Shown here: piece after piece, positions 24,660-38,603 of the stretch
Layout: each line of letters begins with the position of its first letter
Position numbering within the stretch: position 1 is the first letter of the stretch
Origin: Thamnaconus septentrionalis
Lineage: Eukaryota; Chordata; Actinopteri; Tetraodontiformes; Monacanthidae
Assembly: GCA_009823395.1 (NCBI GenBank)
Contig: CM020509.1
Span: 6,632,001-6,696,000, forward strand
Length of the DNA stretch: 64,000 bases
Direction of reading: 5' to 3'
Notes under the pieces: generated by a model
Databases searched by the model: none
What the model was told of the DNA's origin: nothing
Seen by the model: the letters and a program-made list of their open reading frames with translations, nothing else
Position numbers and translations under genes: made by a program

Positions 24660-27044
24660 AAAGAAACATTCAGGAAGTCGCTACCTTAACTTGTGGTCAG
24701 TCAGTGCAGTCGATGTAGACCGAGGGTCATTTGGTGACGTGCTTGCTCTGCTCTCTGTGCCTTTGAAATGCCCCTCGAGGACAAACAAAGTGTTTGAATT
24801 GAAACCGAGTTGAAATGTCACGTCCCGCCATCACTGTGTTGTCTGTGAGTGTGTCGAGTAGCGCGGCCTCTTCTGAGACCGAGGACCAGCAGAGCAACAG
24901 CGGACGGCTGGAAACGCATCGGATTTGTTTATTTTTCTCCCAACACACGAGCGTGTGCGGCTCGCACGGCCGTGAACGGCATCAACAAATTGTTCCGTCT
25001 TCCCTGAAGGCGTGTCGAGAATGTGCTGGTTGTAATTGGTCGTGGGGTGCGATCTGCTCCAGGCATCGCACGGCTTATTAAAGCGACTCTAGTCAAAGCA
25101 TTTTTTTGATCAAGGAGATCGTTAAAGCTCATATTTCTAAGCCTTTGCACCGCTTGCTCCCTGCGACAGGTGAGAGACGGTGGATGGACGACGTGCGCGT
25201 CCTAATGACTTCCGACTTTGCCCTGTTGTTCAATTAGGGCGACAACATCGCATGGTTAATTAACTGTGTGCAAGGGAAGGTAAAAAAACAAAAAAAAACA
25301 CACAAATAACACAACACAAAACAAGACATATTGGTAATTTTGGTTGAAAAAATTATGCCTGCAAACTTTTCTATTTTATTTTTTATTTTAATGAAGGAAA
25401 TTGTAGTTTTCGTCTGCAGTTTGTTTTTTTCCCGCTTCCATCAGCAGGGTTATTTTGTGGGGAAGATTTTTTCCTCGTTATCATGTTGGGCTTCTTTTTG
25501 CTTTTTTAGCCACTAATTCCTCTGAATGAAAAGGGATGAACGGTGGGGAGAGGTGAGCAGGGGAGGCAGGGGTTGCTATCGGAGGGGAACCGATACGGAT
25601 CCTCAGCAGGACACGTTTGCCCTCCCTGCCATCTGAGCCGCCACCACCACCACCACCCACCCGTTCACTTACATTCGGAAATAAATCCTACACGTGAGCA
25701 TAGGAAATGGGTTAAGTCCCCCTTTCTGCGCTCGAACCCCCCATTCAGGGGGGATTTTGGTTGGAGGCAATGCAACCTGACTTACACATGTGTGGGGCGA
25801 AGGGTTGGGTGGTGCACGAGAGATGGAGAGACGGGCGGCATGATTGAGAAAGGCAGAGGAAGAAACTTTTTTTTTTTTCACTTTGGTCCTCAATTGGTTC
25901 TGCTGCTTGTTGCCTAGTAACCGCAGCCCCCTTCGAAAAGCACTCCGTCTCGCTTGAAATATCACTAAAGATACATTCGCAGTCTGCCTACCAGACGTTC
26001 TTATTGACAATAGGACAACAACATGCAATTTAAGAGAAACAATGCCGTGTAGGAGCTTCTTTTGTTAGTCCAGATTTTATTTTTCTTTCCGTCTCACCTC
26101 CTTGATGATGGTCTGGGATTTTCTCTGTGTTTTCGGAGCCCGGCTCACCGAGTCGCCTTTCTGCGTAATGAAAGATAATAACAGCATCCTGGGTTTAAAA
26201 AGAGAGAGAGAGAGATGGGGCAATTACTGCGGCAATAACAGACGCATTATGTGCATTTTTCAAGGCTCACATTAACATTTGCGCCGTGCAGTCGTGCCTC
26301 ATTTTCCCCAGAAAAATACTGTCGGCTGAATGACTTTGATTTTACAAGTGAGCACCTCTGGACAGACAGGCCTTCATTTTGCAATGCAATCGCAGCATTT
26401 TTCACTGTTGTTGGCCATCATTTGATTTGAATGTTCCCCTCTCAGTTTACTGAATACCCGCAAAATTGAGGCCTGTCAAATGGCAAATTAGATTCGCTTT
26501 TGTCTGCACTGTACAGGGCACAGTATTTAATCATGCTCTGCACACTGTTGAATAATCCCATAGCAGAGGTCTGACAAAGATCATATCAGGTGTTATGGCT
26601 GGGAACAGGCAGGGAACAGAGATGTGCAGCTCTTTTTTGAGTGGTGGGGGGCAATTTGCTTGCCCAGGAAGCAGAGTGGGGTGTTTTTTTTTTTCCTTCT
26701 CCTTCTTTTTTAATAAAGCCAGTCTTTTCTTGCAGAAGCATGCCGGATGCCGTCTCTCACATTTAATTTTCTGACCTGTCAGGAGGTTTAAATTGCCAGT
26801 GGAAATGGTGCAAGAGTAGACGGAAGGCGGCGGTTCGGGCAGATCAAACACGAGTGTGATTGGGAAGTCGACTGAGAGGAGCAGAGATGCTCTGTGGGCT
26901 GGGACCGCTGCTTGTTCCTGTTGCTCGGGGATGAAGAACACATGAGTTGATTCCCGTCCGCTGGGTTTAAGTCAAAGCCTAATGTAAACTTCTGGTCCCA
27001 CTACTAAGATATCTCTTCCAACAAAAAAAAAGAAATCATATGTA

Positions 27045-27091
27045 GTGTGTGTGTGTGTCTGTCTGTCTGTGCGTGTGTGTGTGTGTGTGTA
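27045..27091 (+). repeat. (GT)n/(GTCT)n microsatellite
   Basis: GT repeats interrupted by GTCTGTCTGTCTGTGC in the middle. Confidence 0.92.
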
Positions 27092-28965
27092 TAAATGGTG
27101 AGATAGAGCTCTTTATAAAAAACATATTTTTCAGATGAAAAATCTATACGCACCGCAGAGAGCAAAAAGCAAAGTTATTTTGGTTCAGCAGCTAATTAAA
27201 ACACGCTGGCGGCTATGTGATAGTATCGCATGTCTTTGAGGCGAGCAGCACGAGTGTTGTTTGCTCAAAAATAGGCCACACGGTTCATTGCGGCTGCAGA
27301 TATTTCATCAGATGATGACGGAGTTTGTAAAATCTAAACTTATACCGCGTTTCTGACAGATTCATTTGAAGACATACGACAACTGAGAACGAACCGCTCA
27401 GTCAGCACTTTCTCAGGGAGACACTTTTGCATTTGCAGGCAAATGGAGATAAACCTCAACCAACGTGTAAGACAAACAGCTCTGCTATTGTGAACATATG
27501 GATTAGATTCTAATCGTTCTCTATGCCTGGGAGACATTAAACCCAAGGCGAAGTAAACCACAAACAAGTGTTGTGTAGTGGGATGTCGTGAGCCCACTGC
27601 TGAAGCGGGATTGTGACCATTTGCTCCTCATGTACGAGTCTTTGTAATCGACTAGCGTATCGACCATTTTCTTCGATTGGATTATCAATTATTTGAGGTT
27701 AAAAAAAAATGGTAAGCATTTCAAAAAGACACGGCAGACAAATTATTTCATTCCAGAGCAGCTGGAACAATGGGCACAAAAAGCATACAAGTAAAAGCAT
27801 GCATAAAAACATATCCTGGTTTCAAGTGTGAAACACAACAGCAAACATTAATTAAAGAAAGCTTTGATTCAGAAAATTTGTTATTGAATATTTTTTCAAT
27901 TGATTCGAGTCGATTCAAGCTCTGGTAACAAGTACTTTCTTTCACTGCCTTTGTTTCCAAATGACAGTTCAGAATCGTCGCCTCCAGTGCTTTTGTCATG
28001 TTTGTCAGCCTAAGCAGCTGACGGTACAGTGTTGCATTGACGTGGACGCCGATGTGTCACAGGGCAACCGTGTTCACTTCCCTCCACGTTTTGCCACATC
28101 ATACGCGGCGCACGCGACGGCATATGTTGCAAATGTGAAAGCGACCACGACGCCAGCAGGCACCGCCAGCTCTTCTGTCGTCACGTCGTCACGAGTCCTC
28201 GTCATTTTGGTGAAACTCCACTGAAGCTGACATCAGTGCGACGTTCACGGTACCTCTACGTGTATCTTAGTCATCAAAGTGTTTGAGTCTCCCTCAAGGT
28301 CGGAGTGAAGGCATTTCTAGATACTGGCAAGAAGCATTGGTCTGACATACAGAACAATTTGGAATATTATTAATTTTAATTCTAACTTACAGTCTCTTTC
28401 TACTGAAAACAAGCGGGATACTTTGCAAAGGAGAAAAGGGTGCTATATTTTAATTGGCCTGTACAAGTTAAGGATAGCACCAGTGCAAAGTAAATGCCAA
28501 GCTTTTCCAGTAAGGCGCTGGCAAGATAAACATTAGCACTTTTTACATGTTTCAGGAAATGAGGAAAATGTGATTCACTGCCTCATTTGTGGAAGCATTA
28601 TCTATTGCACATGTGCAAATGTACATTTATCATGTATTAGTATTTAGTTTTTAAGTGGCTAACTAATTCATCAGTGTGCTGTTTTTTGTGCACGTATTTC
28701 TTTCCTTCACACTTTTTTCCCTCCTGACTTGTGTGTTTCATGAGTCTCGCCTTTCCCTGCTTCATGAATATACATAAGGTGTTGAGCTGCATCTGCTCTT
28801 CCAGTTGTGTGCGGGTGTGTCCACCAGGGTCCGTATCAGGGCGACAAGTGTAGCTCTTCACTTATTGAGATGCTGAAACAGATGTTGGATGCGTTGTGAA
28901 CATATGTGTCCACCAGGAAACTAAGTATAAAAAGTAGCAGAGAGCTACGAGATACTAGCTGAGAG

Positions 28966-28996
28966 ATAATAATGATGATGATAATAATAATAATAG
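28966..28996 (+). repeat. (AAT)/(GAT) trinucleotide repeat
   Basis: AATAATGATGATGATAATAATAATAAT-type run, mixed units. Confidence 0.9.
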
Positions 28997-31675
28997 TTGT
29001 TCATTGGTTGATCATCAAGAATGATGTGATTTTTGGTCGTTTTGTTTTTGTTTTTTTCAATAACATGAACAAGTATCCACTACTACGAGTATCTCATTTG
29101 TTATAGTGTCTCCCCAACGTCTAAAGGGTCATTCAGGTGCTTAAAAATACTGCATCAAACTGTAAAATGGCATCACACACATGACCTTTTGCACGGATGT
29201 ATGTGAATTTTTGCAAAGTTATTTGATGGTAATGAAGGACAATATTGACTTGGCCAGCGCTGTGAAAAACATCATTCTCTGCGAGTCCAATTTCCAGCCT
29301 CAGAGTCCATCACACAAGTTTGGCCGACTGCTGCAAGTGCTCGCAGCTGTGCAAAAACTGCATCTGCAGAATTATTTGACTGAGCAGCAATCAGTCGGAG
29401 GCGGCCGAGTTTTGCTCCGTTGAGGCCGGGGGTCTCGATCGGTGTCATTTGCGTTATGACAGTTCAAGGTTTGTCATATCCTGACAAATGGACTTGTTTA
29501 CATCCGACAAGGCGTGCAGAGGACATGGCACCATCAAGACGGATGGCCTTCATTTTCCCACACGTTGCCTCTCATCTCCCTAATAGAAGCAGCGCCGGCT
29601 GTCAGAACTGATGCTGAGGAGGCTTTCATTTACATCCTGGGTGAGGATCAATAACGCCTCTGTTTGGAAATCAATCATTCCTCGTCAGCGAGGTGGAACT
29701 GGACGATTGTTGAAGGTACGCGAGGGTGTTCTCACGTTCCGGAGCGCAAATGATATTTAACGGCGGTTCTTCCGGTAGCCAATTAGCTCCATCCTGCGAT
29801 GGAACTGCCAAAGTATTGGCACTAAAATGCTGTTTTTGGTGGCTTAAAATTTTCTAGGCGGCTCCACTCGTCTCCACCGCCTGTGCGCTGACGTGCACAG
29901 GTACAGCGGCCCAGTCGTTAGCAGTACAAGCAGACCTGACATAGCTGTAAATCTGCTCACGCAACACAACTGGTTCAGCGCCCTGCTAATCTCATTACCA
30001 CTGGCTGTTCTGTCTGTCAGAGCATCGAAAGCTCTGTGTTCACGGCGTCTTCTATTTCTATTTGGCCATGTTCATTTTGCGATTATTCTCTTTTTTTAAA
30101 AGTTGTGTTATCGCCCAGATCTAAACGGAACTCTTTCGAGATTTTGAGTGTTTGTGCCAGAAAAGGTGTGATTCACACGTTAAAGCTGCATTTTCACTGG
30201 TTCAGAATAAACAGTTAGGCCTCAGCATGGTTCTTGTTCACAGTGTATTTTTCGCCTTGTGTTCCCTGAGAACAACCGTTTTTCAGGCACGGCACAGTCG
30301 CAATGTCCTAGGAATCATAAGGAGCTGACGCCTCTCCATAGCCTCAGATCCAGGCTACCTGTCCAAGCTGGAGAGATGGCAGCACGGCTGAGACAAGCAG
30401 CCTGGTTAGCGTTCACTAAGAGGGACGAGCGGGTGGGCGCTCGATACGCTCAGCTAAGGTCACAATCACTCTATCACTCAAAGGGAAGAAAACGCTCAGG
30501 GTTCTCTGGGCAGACGTTGATGAATGATGCTAACTGAAGGAAGCCGCTATTATATTTGGCGTAGTCTGGGCCCCTCTGTGTCTCTGCTGAGGACAGGGTC
30601 AGTACACTCTTGCAGGGAGCGGCAATTCACATTACGTTCTGAATAAAAAGGAAGGCGCAGTTGAATATCAAGGAAGGATTTTTTTTTCTTTTTGTGCACA
30701 CACACAGAAGAAACTGTATTGTGCCCTTGGACGCGCTCAAGGTTAAGCTTATTCTTTTGTACGATTGTGTCAGACACAAGTCGCCGGTGGGATTTTTTGC
30801 GACTTCAAACAAGAAACACTGAACTGCACCGGCTCCATTAGACAGAATCAATTTGCCGTACGATGTGCACCTCGTCGGCCAGCGTTCAACATATGAGTCG
30901 TCTATTGTGAACGCTCCCAACCCTCCTCTCGAGCCGAGTCGCGCTTTGGTGGAGAAAAATGACCCTCCGTCTTTGACGGCGTTTTAGGAGGAGCCGGAGC
31001 CAACGGTCACCCATGCGGAACTCGCCTCGGAATCAGTCGCACATCCAACTGGGCGGCGCACTGGAAGGACAGTGGCCTCTGCCAGCAGGGGCCCACGGAA
31101 GGAGGCTGTCGAAGGAAGAGGACACTTCATAGGTAAATGATGTCTGGCTGCCTTTGAGAGTCAAGAGCTCTCACTCGCCGCCACTTCACTCAGTCCAACT
31201 TCGGGGTCGACGGTTCAACTTTCCCTTCTGAATCTCATGGGCTGAGGCGGAAACGTTATTTTATTTATTTGTCACAGAGGGTTCCCTCCCTCCGCGCAGC
31301 TTGTGCAACAAAATCTAATCCCAGTAAACTACAAAAATGATGTGTCTCGTACAATAAGTGTCACACATCTGTCCCGTCCGACAACTGCGCGCTGGGCTCT
31401 TCCTCCTGTCAGTTGCACCAACGCTGTCAGCATGGTGCACTGCACAGCAGCATCACTGTTCTTTGTTCAATACCTTGATCAAATTTAGTCCGATTTATGC
31501 CTTTAATCTGGAGGACGCAGGTGGACAGCTACGTGACACAGCACGCACAGGTTGCACTGCGGCAGCTTCACTCAGTTTGATGATGGCCACCATCTCCTGT
31601 TGGCTGTTGTGAGCACAGATTAGAGTACCGGCGTCCTTTGAATTATGCCAAGCACATTTCAAAACCTGATGTTTT

Positions 31676-31682
31676 GTTATTA

Positions 31683-31713
<31 letters not shown>

Positions 31714-31721
31714 CATTATTA
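31676..31721 (+). repeat. (ATT)n microsatellite with mirrored flanks
   Basis: ATT repeats with two ATC variants placed near each end. GTTTTGT on the left and ACAAAAC on the right make the whole tract an imperfect inverted repeat. Confidence 0.93.
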
Positions 31722-31927
31722 CAAAACAACATTTTATCCATTGCCATAAAGAACAGAATTAATAAAAACACATCATTGTAGAAAGTTAGAAAATTTTATT
31801 TTGTACTTACTTTACTTGAGAAATGCAATTATTATTTTTTGGGTCTGGGGACTTAAAAACAATGATGCCATTTCCCGCAATACTGTTACTTGAGGAAGTT
31901 TTTGCGGCGACTGAATGTTTTGCATTT

Positions 31928-31960
31928 GACACAACTGACATTTCCACTGTCAGTTGTGTC
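31928..31960. repeat. Perfect 13-bp inverted repeat, 7-nt loop
   Basis: GACACAACTGACA (31928-31940), loop TTTCCAC, then TGTCAGTTGTGTC (31948-31960). The core carries two mirrored CAACTG E-box-like sites. Confidence 0.8.
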
Positions 31961-34900
31961 TCGCTCAGTGTTAGGATATTTTTCTGAAATTGTTTTCTTC
32001 TTTTCATGATGTGCAGCTTTATTCACCAACTCCAACCTGATTCCATTGTTGTAATGCTAAGTCATCTGGAGAACTTTTTTTTTTTTTTTTTTCAACCAAC
32101 TGGTGGAATCCATTGCAGCCTCTTGACCACAGTCACCCCATGGGGAGAATCTATAAGCTTCTTGGTTGGTTGTTTTTCTCTGTTTGTATGTTTGTTGTTT
32201 TACCCATGGCAGGATCTGGCCATGAAAAAACACATTTCTTTCAAGCACAATTCAATAATAAAAGAAAACACACAAAAAAAAACACAAAGGAGTCACACGG
32301 AAATTTACAAAACATCGTCCCAAGTGAAAACAGTGCAGTGGTGGATGAAAGTCTGTTTGGTATTGATTGAGGTTGGAAAGTTTACCCTTCAGCTGTGAAG
32401 TAGGTCAGAACAAATGCGAGCCAAGATGGCAAAGAGGTGAAACTAGCACATCTTTTTTTTTTTTTTTTCGCTCGTCTTCTCATGTCTTTTCAACATACAT
32501 ACCAATTCAAAAAATAATAAAAAGTGTTTGATTTTTTTTTATGGGGTCAGATTTGGCTTTCATAAAAACTGCAGCAAAAAAAAACAATGAGTACTTTGGG
32601 TGTATAGTTGACTGCCAGAAACCATGTTCAAGATCTAATTGCTGTCTGTTATATTTCAAGGGCTGGCTGCCTTCTGTTAAAACAAGTTTTCAGTCTGATG
32701 TAATTTAGTGTTTCAAAAAAAATAAGGAAAAAGGGAAGACTGTTTTACTTTTGAGTAGAATTTATGTAGCAATAATAACTGAATGAGGAAGCTGAAATTT
32801 AATCACACGGAAAAACAAAGTTTGAATATGACAGATATTGTTTTTGATTCTCGCTAAATTCATTGTCTTAAAGTCCACATCTTCCTGGGCAAGCTGTTCC
32901 TTCTGAACAGAAGTACACTATTGTGCAGCGGCAAATCTATTTCTCTTGTGGCATTTTCCATTTCCAAAATAACTTTTGTCAGATTAATGTCTCCCGAAGC
33001 TGGTTTGTCATGTTGTTACCTTTGGGGGGGGGAAATATGGACAAAAATCAAATGACTCACCTCTTTCCAAGCCTGCGGTTGTCCCTTCCAATTTGGATCA
33101 CGGCTGCCTTGCTTTGGTGAGGCCGCTCTGAATGGCAGGATAACTGAGAGTCGGTATGTATTTTACCATCGCGTCGGGTTCACGCTGAGCAACAAAGCTC
33201 ACCTTTTCAGCGAGTACATTTTGTGGCATCCCAGAGGCGAGACTCTCAGATTAGCACAATGGGGATTATCCCGCCCAGGCTGTGTTGATCCTTCCACTGG
33301 CTGCGAGAGGCAGCGCGACTGTAGCCCGTGCAAGGCGATGTGGGCGGAATCAGTGTCAGGAAAGTTAGCCGAGCAGATTATCCACGGACTTAGAGCAAGG
33401 ACAAAGGAGCAGACAAATCTTTAAAGGCAGTGTTCGACAAAATAAATAACTGGCTTGCGGATATTTTGAGGAATCTGTCGCAGTGCACGTCTGGGCCGAG
33501 CGCTCCTCGGCATTGACTGTCCCCCCTCACTGCTTGACTATAATGGACAAACACGGGGACTGTTGAATCAGTTCAGCATAAAACAAACTTTGACAGGCAG
33601 TTGCTTTTTTTTTGTTTTCTTGCTCTTTTTACGTCAGAGTCGTTCTTTTGTCTAAGGAATAGCTCATATAAGATGGATTTGAACCCTACCCCCATTTGAC
33701 CAAATTGTATTTTAGTCTAAATTTATTTGTTCTAAAGATTGGAAAAAAAAAAAACAACCTACAATCAAGATATTACAAATAAAGGTGCAGTACAAGTTGA
33801 GCATAACCTTGAAAGTTTGCAGTCAGGTCTGAATATTCACCGCACGTGAAATAAATTCCACGGATTAGTGAGTCATTCCGTCTGACGAGTCAGGGTTGCT
33901 TATGTGCGGAAACCTTGTGAGAAATAAAACCAGTGATTTGATTATGAAAAGTGCTTTCAGGCTGAGAATACTGAGCAGCTGTTTGAACAGCCACTTCTGT
34001 AATTGTCTTGTTTGCTGAGAAGAAAAAATAAAGCTCCTTTTTTATGTGTTGAAAACTAAATCAACCTGAAACCTAAGTCAACATGAGCGGCGGGTTAAAC
34101 GCTCCGATAAGCGGAGTCTCGACCAGAACGCAGCGATCGCTCTTGTCAGCCCAAATGTGGGCCGTACCTCTGGAGTATTTTTAAGTAGCGTCAAACAGGA
34201 GCCCTTTTGCTTCTAGGAGACTTTGTTGACAGTGAAAATAATGGCTTTGGATGGCTTTCAAAATTAAAACACCATTGACTGTTATTGGTAATGACAGAAG
34301 ACCGCAGCGACATGCCCTTTTCTGTCAAGTAATGTCTGCAACACGGCACAAGTGATGAAGTTGGTACGCCGTTGCTGCAGATGTGAGTCTGTCTGGCTTA
34401 TTTATTTACGCGATGCCTGTTTGCAACATCCATGACAGTCATGTAATCTAATGCATGTGTAATCCCAGCCTCATATGGATTTTATCTTGTTGTCAGTACA
34501 GTACTGATGGTCCTGATGGTTGTGATGGATGGAGGTGTAGGTGTGTTTAACGCATTGGCTTTCAGTTGCATATCTACATATGACGGAATAATCATAATAA
34601 GAAGATGAAGAAGAATTTTTGCAAAAATGTCTTATTTCAAATGAAGTCAATTTTAAGTTGATTTAAGTTGAATTTTATTGAATTATTTATTTATTTGTTT
34701 GCTTGCTTGTTACACAGAAAGTGTGTGAAACAAGGTGTTCCTCACATGGTCCATGGTCTTATACATATATATAGGAATTAACTGAATGCAACTAAACTGC
34801 TTTTGATCTGTAGCGGGCATAGAAAACCAAGAGAGATTTTGTAGCGTCTTGGCGGTTGCAACTTGAAAAAATGACTGCAATGTCAGCCGGTTATGGACTC

Positions 34901-35141
34901 ATTAGGAAAACAAAGGGTGTAAAATGTAAACACGATCAGGGGAAAATACAGATTGATCAAACAACACTCGGTAACAACAGCAAACCAGCACGTTGTTGTG
35001 TGATTGAAACCTGCGAGTGCCTCGGAGTGGACTATTATAATTAAAGTGTTGTGACCACAATAATCATCAATCCACATTGTTATTTTAATCATAAGTGGAC
35101 AGTCAGTGAATATATAACAGCCACTGATTTACAAGCTCACG

Positions 35142-35165
35142 TTGTAACCCTGTGGAGGGTTACAA
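35142..35165. repeat. 10-bp perfect hairpin, 4-nt loop
   Basis: TTGTAACCCT, loop GTGG, AGGGTTACAA. Confidence 0.6.
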
Positions 35166-36218
35166 AATGTAACAAAACATTTTCTACCATTACACACATT
35201 GTTTTTGCCATTGCACACGTAGATCTCCGTCCCTCAGTTGGAGAATGAGTCGCCTTAAAGTCTAACAAGAATTGTTTGAATTCAATACCCAGTGATGCCC
35301 CCTGGGTGTGGTAACTGGGTTTGCAGTCTGGCGTAGTGCTATATGGGTGGCGTTAAAATGATTAGCTATTGAACTGATTAAACCCAATAAAGCGTCTCCC
35401 TTGTGAGCTGCAGTCAGTTCATCACTTACCGTAGGTTTAATTTAGGTTTTTTACACGGCGTCTCAGCCTCTTTATAACATATAAATGGAGCCGGATATCT
35501 AAAAATGCAGCGCTGTGCCAATTTTTTGATAACGCTGAAGAATTTAGTCCCACAGTAAACAAATGTGGAGAAGGAGCCAGTTGCCTGAACATAAGCAGGG
35601 AGTCAGTGAGTCTCTCAGATTCAGGGTGAATTCCTTTGGTTGCACCTCCAGGCTGAGCACTTGAGTTGATTGACACATTTCTGAGTTCTAAAGGCTGCGA
35701 GGTCACAGCAAACTGAGTGTCTTTGTTGGCGGACGATGCGGTCGGATCTCATCCCAGCATATGTTGAATGTTTTATGTCTCAAAAATGAAAGTCAAAAAA
35801 AAAAAAGACAGATTGTTAGAAATTCCAATTGAGTGTAACAGCACGCACAGCTTCCGGCACCACTTAAAATCCCTAATTATAATATATATTAGAGATCATG
35901 GCTTCAAACAACTGCTTTGAAAGTAAGGAGCTCCAGGGTAACAACCCTTTGATTCTTTACCATGATTCCATGAAAAGGCCCCAACTTCTATCTTCTAAAA
36001 TAGGCTGATCACACAAAACCATGCAGGTTGGAAAATTGGCAATGACAGTCGAAACACAAACATATTGTCTGAATAAATTAAGCCAAATGTTTTTCCTAAA
36101 CATCAGGGAGTTCTCAAAGCTTACCTCTGGAAGTTATGGCTGCTTTCATCTACAGTCTTTGGAAGTTGTTAGTTGCTCTTTAGATTGGCACAGTAAATAT
36201 GCTTCAATCAATTATTAA

Positions 36219-36372
36219 TTACTTTGTGCTTCCATCCATCCATCCATCCATTTGTGGTACCCGCTTATTACTGAGCTCAGGGTCACGGGGGTCTGCTGGA
36301 GCCTCTCCCAGCTGTCATATGGCGAAGGCAGGGTGACACCCTGGTCAAGTCGCCAGTTACTTTGTTCTTCCA
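36219..36372 (-). mobile_element. Second LINE tail copy (same family as at 5.0 kb) with target-site duplication
   Basis: The same core as at 5042-5193 is present in the same orientation, with matching AGGGTCA, GGGGGTCTGCTGGAGCCT and CAAGTCGCCAGTT blocks and several substitutions. On the minus strand it ends in a cleaner tetranucleotide tail: (CCAT)n on the plus strand at about 36231-36250. The flanking duplications are TTACTTTGTGCTTCCA (36219-36234) and TTACTTTGTTCTTCCA (36357-36372), 15 of 16 identical. Both copies are truncated at nearly the same point near the CGCCAGTT motif. That is either shared 5' truncation or a short non-autonomous subfamily. There is no coding capacity. Confidence 0.72.
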
Positions 36373-36542
36373 CAATGTCTTAATCATGCTCTCACCACGT
36401 CACCCTTCCCACCTCCCCTCACCAGCCCAAGTAGTGTTCCCTTGAAATTGGCATTATCTAACATTTGAAAGGCACTGAACAAAAGTGAAGGTCTCCTCCT
36501 GACTGCTTTCTTCTTGTTTAGACATGAAAATTGTTTTCCACT

Positions 36543-36577
36543 GAAGAAGAAGAAGAAGAAGAAGAAGAAGAAGAAGG
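36543..36577 (+). repeat. (GAA)n microsatellite
   Basis: About 11 GAA units, 170 bp downstream of the second LINE-tail insertion. Confidence 0.95.
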
Positions 36578-37884
36578 GGAAAAAAGTGGCACTTATTTTG
36601 CACGTAGCGACTGGGAGTCTGTGGGCAAGTGCACCTACACCGCATCTGTTTTGCAGCTAAGTCTTGTTTTCCTGTCTGCTTGATACTTGTTAAATCTTTA
36701 TTTGGTTACCGCTTTTGGACCTTGGTGACAGTGCCATCTGTGGTTGCTAGGGAGATTTGGTATGCAGCTGCACCGACTTAGTTCATGACTCGCAATGCTG
36801 CCAGTGTAAGTTTGGAGGCGCCTCCTTGGCTTTCTCCAGCAACAGATTGTCCGGGACAAGCCAGCACGTAGCAAATGTCGCTGGAATTTTATGGAATGAA
36901 AATAGATGCGTCATCGTGTGCATGGATAAAATTAGAATGGGTATAGTTGAAGCATTCAGAATGACAGCATTTTAATAGGATAAATGCTGTATTTTCTAGA
37001 CATGTCATGTATGTGATACTTTTGGGAATTTCTTAAATGATCTCTTGAGGTTAAAGCTTGAAATGATCTTCACTGCGTGCCACATTAAAGTGCAGTTTAT
37101 TGACTGATGTGGAGTATACAAAAACAGCAAAAAAAGACACAATCCCGTTTATGAAAATGCCACTGAGAGTGCATGAGTAATATAACACTATATGTACGTA
37201 GTTATGCTGGTTCTATAATGGCATATGGAGCTCAGTGCTGCAGTTAATGGGAGTACTTTTTGTAGTAGAAGGACCGAATGCACTTAATTTGTGTAGCGAT
37301 CCGTGCTTATTCCTTATGAGTAAAAAGGTGTTATCTGTACGGCTTTTCAAGAGATCGGTATATGTTATTCATTTAATTCTGTTTTTACTGCACTCCTACA
37401 GTGTAACTCATACATTCACAGTGATTCGCAAATCAATAATATTGCTATAAATGAAAAAAAAAGTAAAATTTTGAGTAGCATTGTAACCCAGTATTTTATC
37501 AAGCTGTGTTTCCTCCCAGAGATTAAATGTGGGTTTCTACACATTCTGATTAGTTACGTCCCAAGTAAAAAAAAATGTTGAGCCGCCAATACCCGAGATC
37601 CCTGTATTTCACTCCTGCTTTTAAAGGTAGTCGTTTTTATGTTTTTGTTGAAATCTGGAATCAATCTCTGTGGCCCAGTGTTCCAAGCTTCCTTATTGGT
37701 GTGAATGCCTCATTGTTGTTCTTGGAGCCCTCTAACATTCGAGGTTGTGTTAGCCCAAGGGTGCAGGGTAAAGGTCATAATTTACAACGGCGCTGATGGT
37801 CCTCCTGGGAGTCAATAGCACAGCATCAACTTGACGTTATTTTAAAGCACTAATAGCTTTTCACCTGCGAGTGCCAAAGACCTC

Positions 37885-37908
37885 TGACCTTATGATGGTC
37901 AAAGGTCA
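37885..37908. promoter_or_regulatory. Paired nuclear-receptor half-sites
   Basis: TGACCTT (37885-37891) and AAAGGTCA (37901-37908) form an inverted pair of AGGTCA-type half-sites. Another AAAGGTCA lies 130 bp upstream (37770-37777). Extended AAAGGTCA sites are the kind bound by monomeric ROR/ERR/NR5A receptors. The spacing is not a classical dimer arrangement. This is a motif match only. Confidence 0.22.
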
Positions 37909-38573
37909 TGGTCAGCAGATAATGCGTGTTGATGAGCCTGCTTTATTTATTTATTTATTTTTTTGTCTCCTAATAATTATGTTTGGCATAGCGCACCTGA
38001 AAAATACACCGCAAGCCTCAAAATGACTTTCTTTCCTCATCCTCTTCCTTTCTTTCTCTAACCGACCGTCGCATCCGCCACTTACCTTTCCGGCCGTGTC
38101 CCTCTGTGACATTCTAGTTTGACGGTCTGATCAGACAGAGGGGAAATTACCATCATGGGATGTTGTGATTGATGGTGCCAGCTATCTCCCAGCGCGCTGC
38201 TGGATGCCAGAAGGAGTTTAGTGTGGCATTTGTAATACAAATCCATCACTAAGATGGCTGGGAGTTTCTCCCACGTACTTATTACACCAGTACAAGCATG
38301 AGGACACACCAGGTAACTGTGTGTGCAACAGGCACAGCGTTTGTGCACAGAGTATAGCGCTGCTTGGCAAATTTGCTAAAATCTCTGCTTTCACTATTGT
38401 TTGTTGGACAGTGAAAGTAGATATGACATAATGGCTAATATGGCCATGAAATTCAAGAAAAAATATTTGTTCTCTTATTTTTAAATGATCAAAGAATTTG
38501 TTTTAAAATAGAGACTTTTTTAAAACAACTATTTTTTTATGGTCCCAGTCATCATCTTGTTCTGAGATATAAC

Positions 38574-38603
38574 ATAATATAATATAATATAATATAATAT
38601 AAT
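38574..38603 (+). repeat. (ATAAT)n pentanucleotide repeat
   Basis: Six units of an AT-only pentamer. Confidence 0.93.

Larger units (their letters stand above)
24660..36218. other. Long non-coding region
   Basis: No gene or recognised transposon in 11.5 kb. 26220-26620 is CNE-like. Trinucleotide and GT microsatellites, poly(T) runs, the 13-bp inverted repeat (31928) and the first copy of the 17-mer pair (34123) lie here. Confidence 0.5.

Noticed and set aside
26531..26941. 136-codon minus-strand frame
   Set aside because: No domain, overlaps CNE-like DNA, lysine run comes from a T-rich stretch.
32006..32398. 130-codon plus-strand frame
   Set aside because: Poly-F from a T18 tract and low-complexity lysine; no family resemblance.
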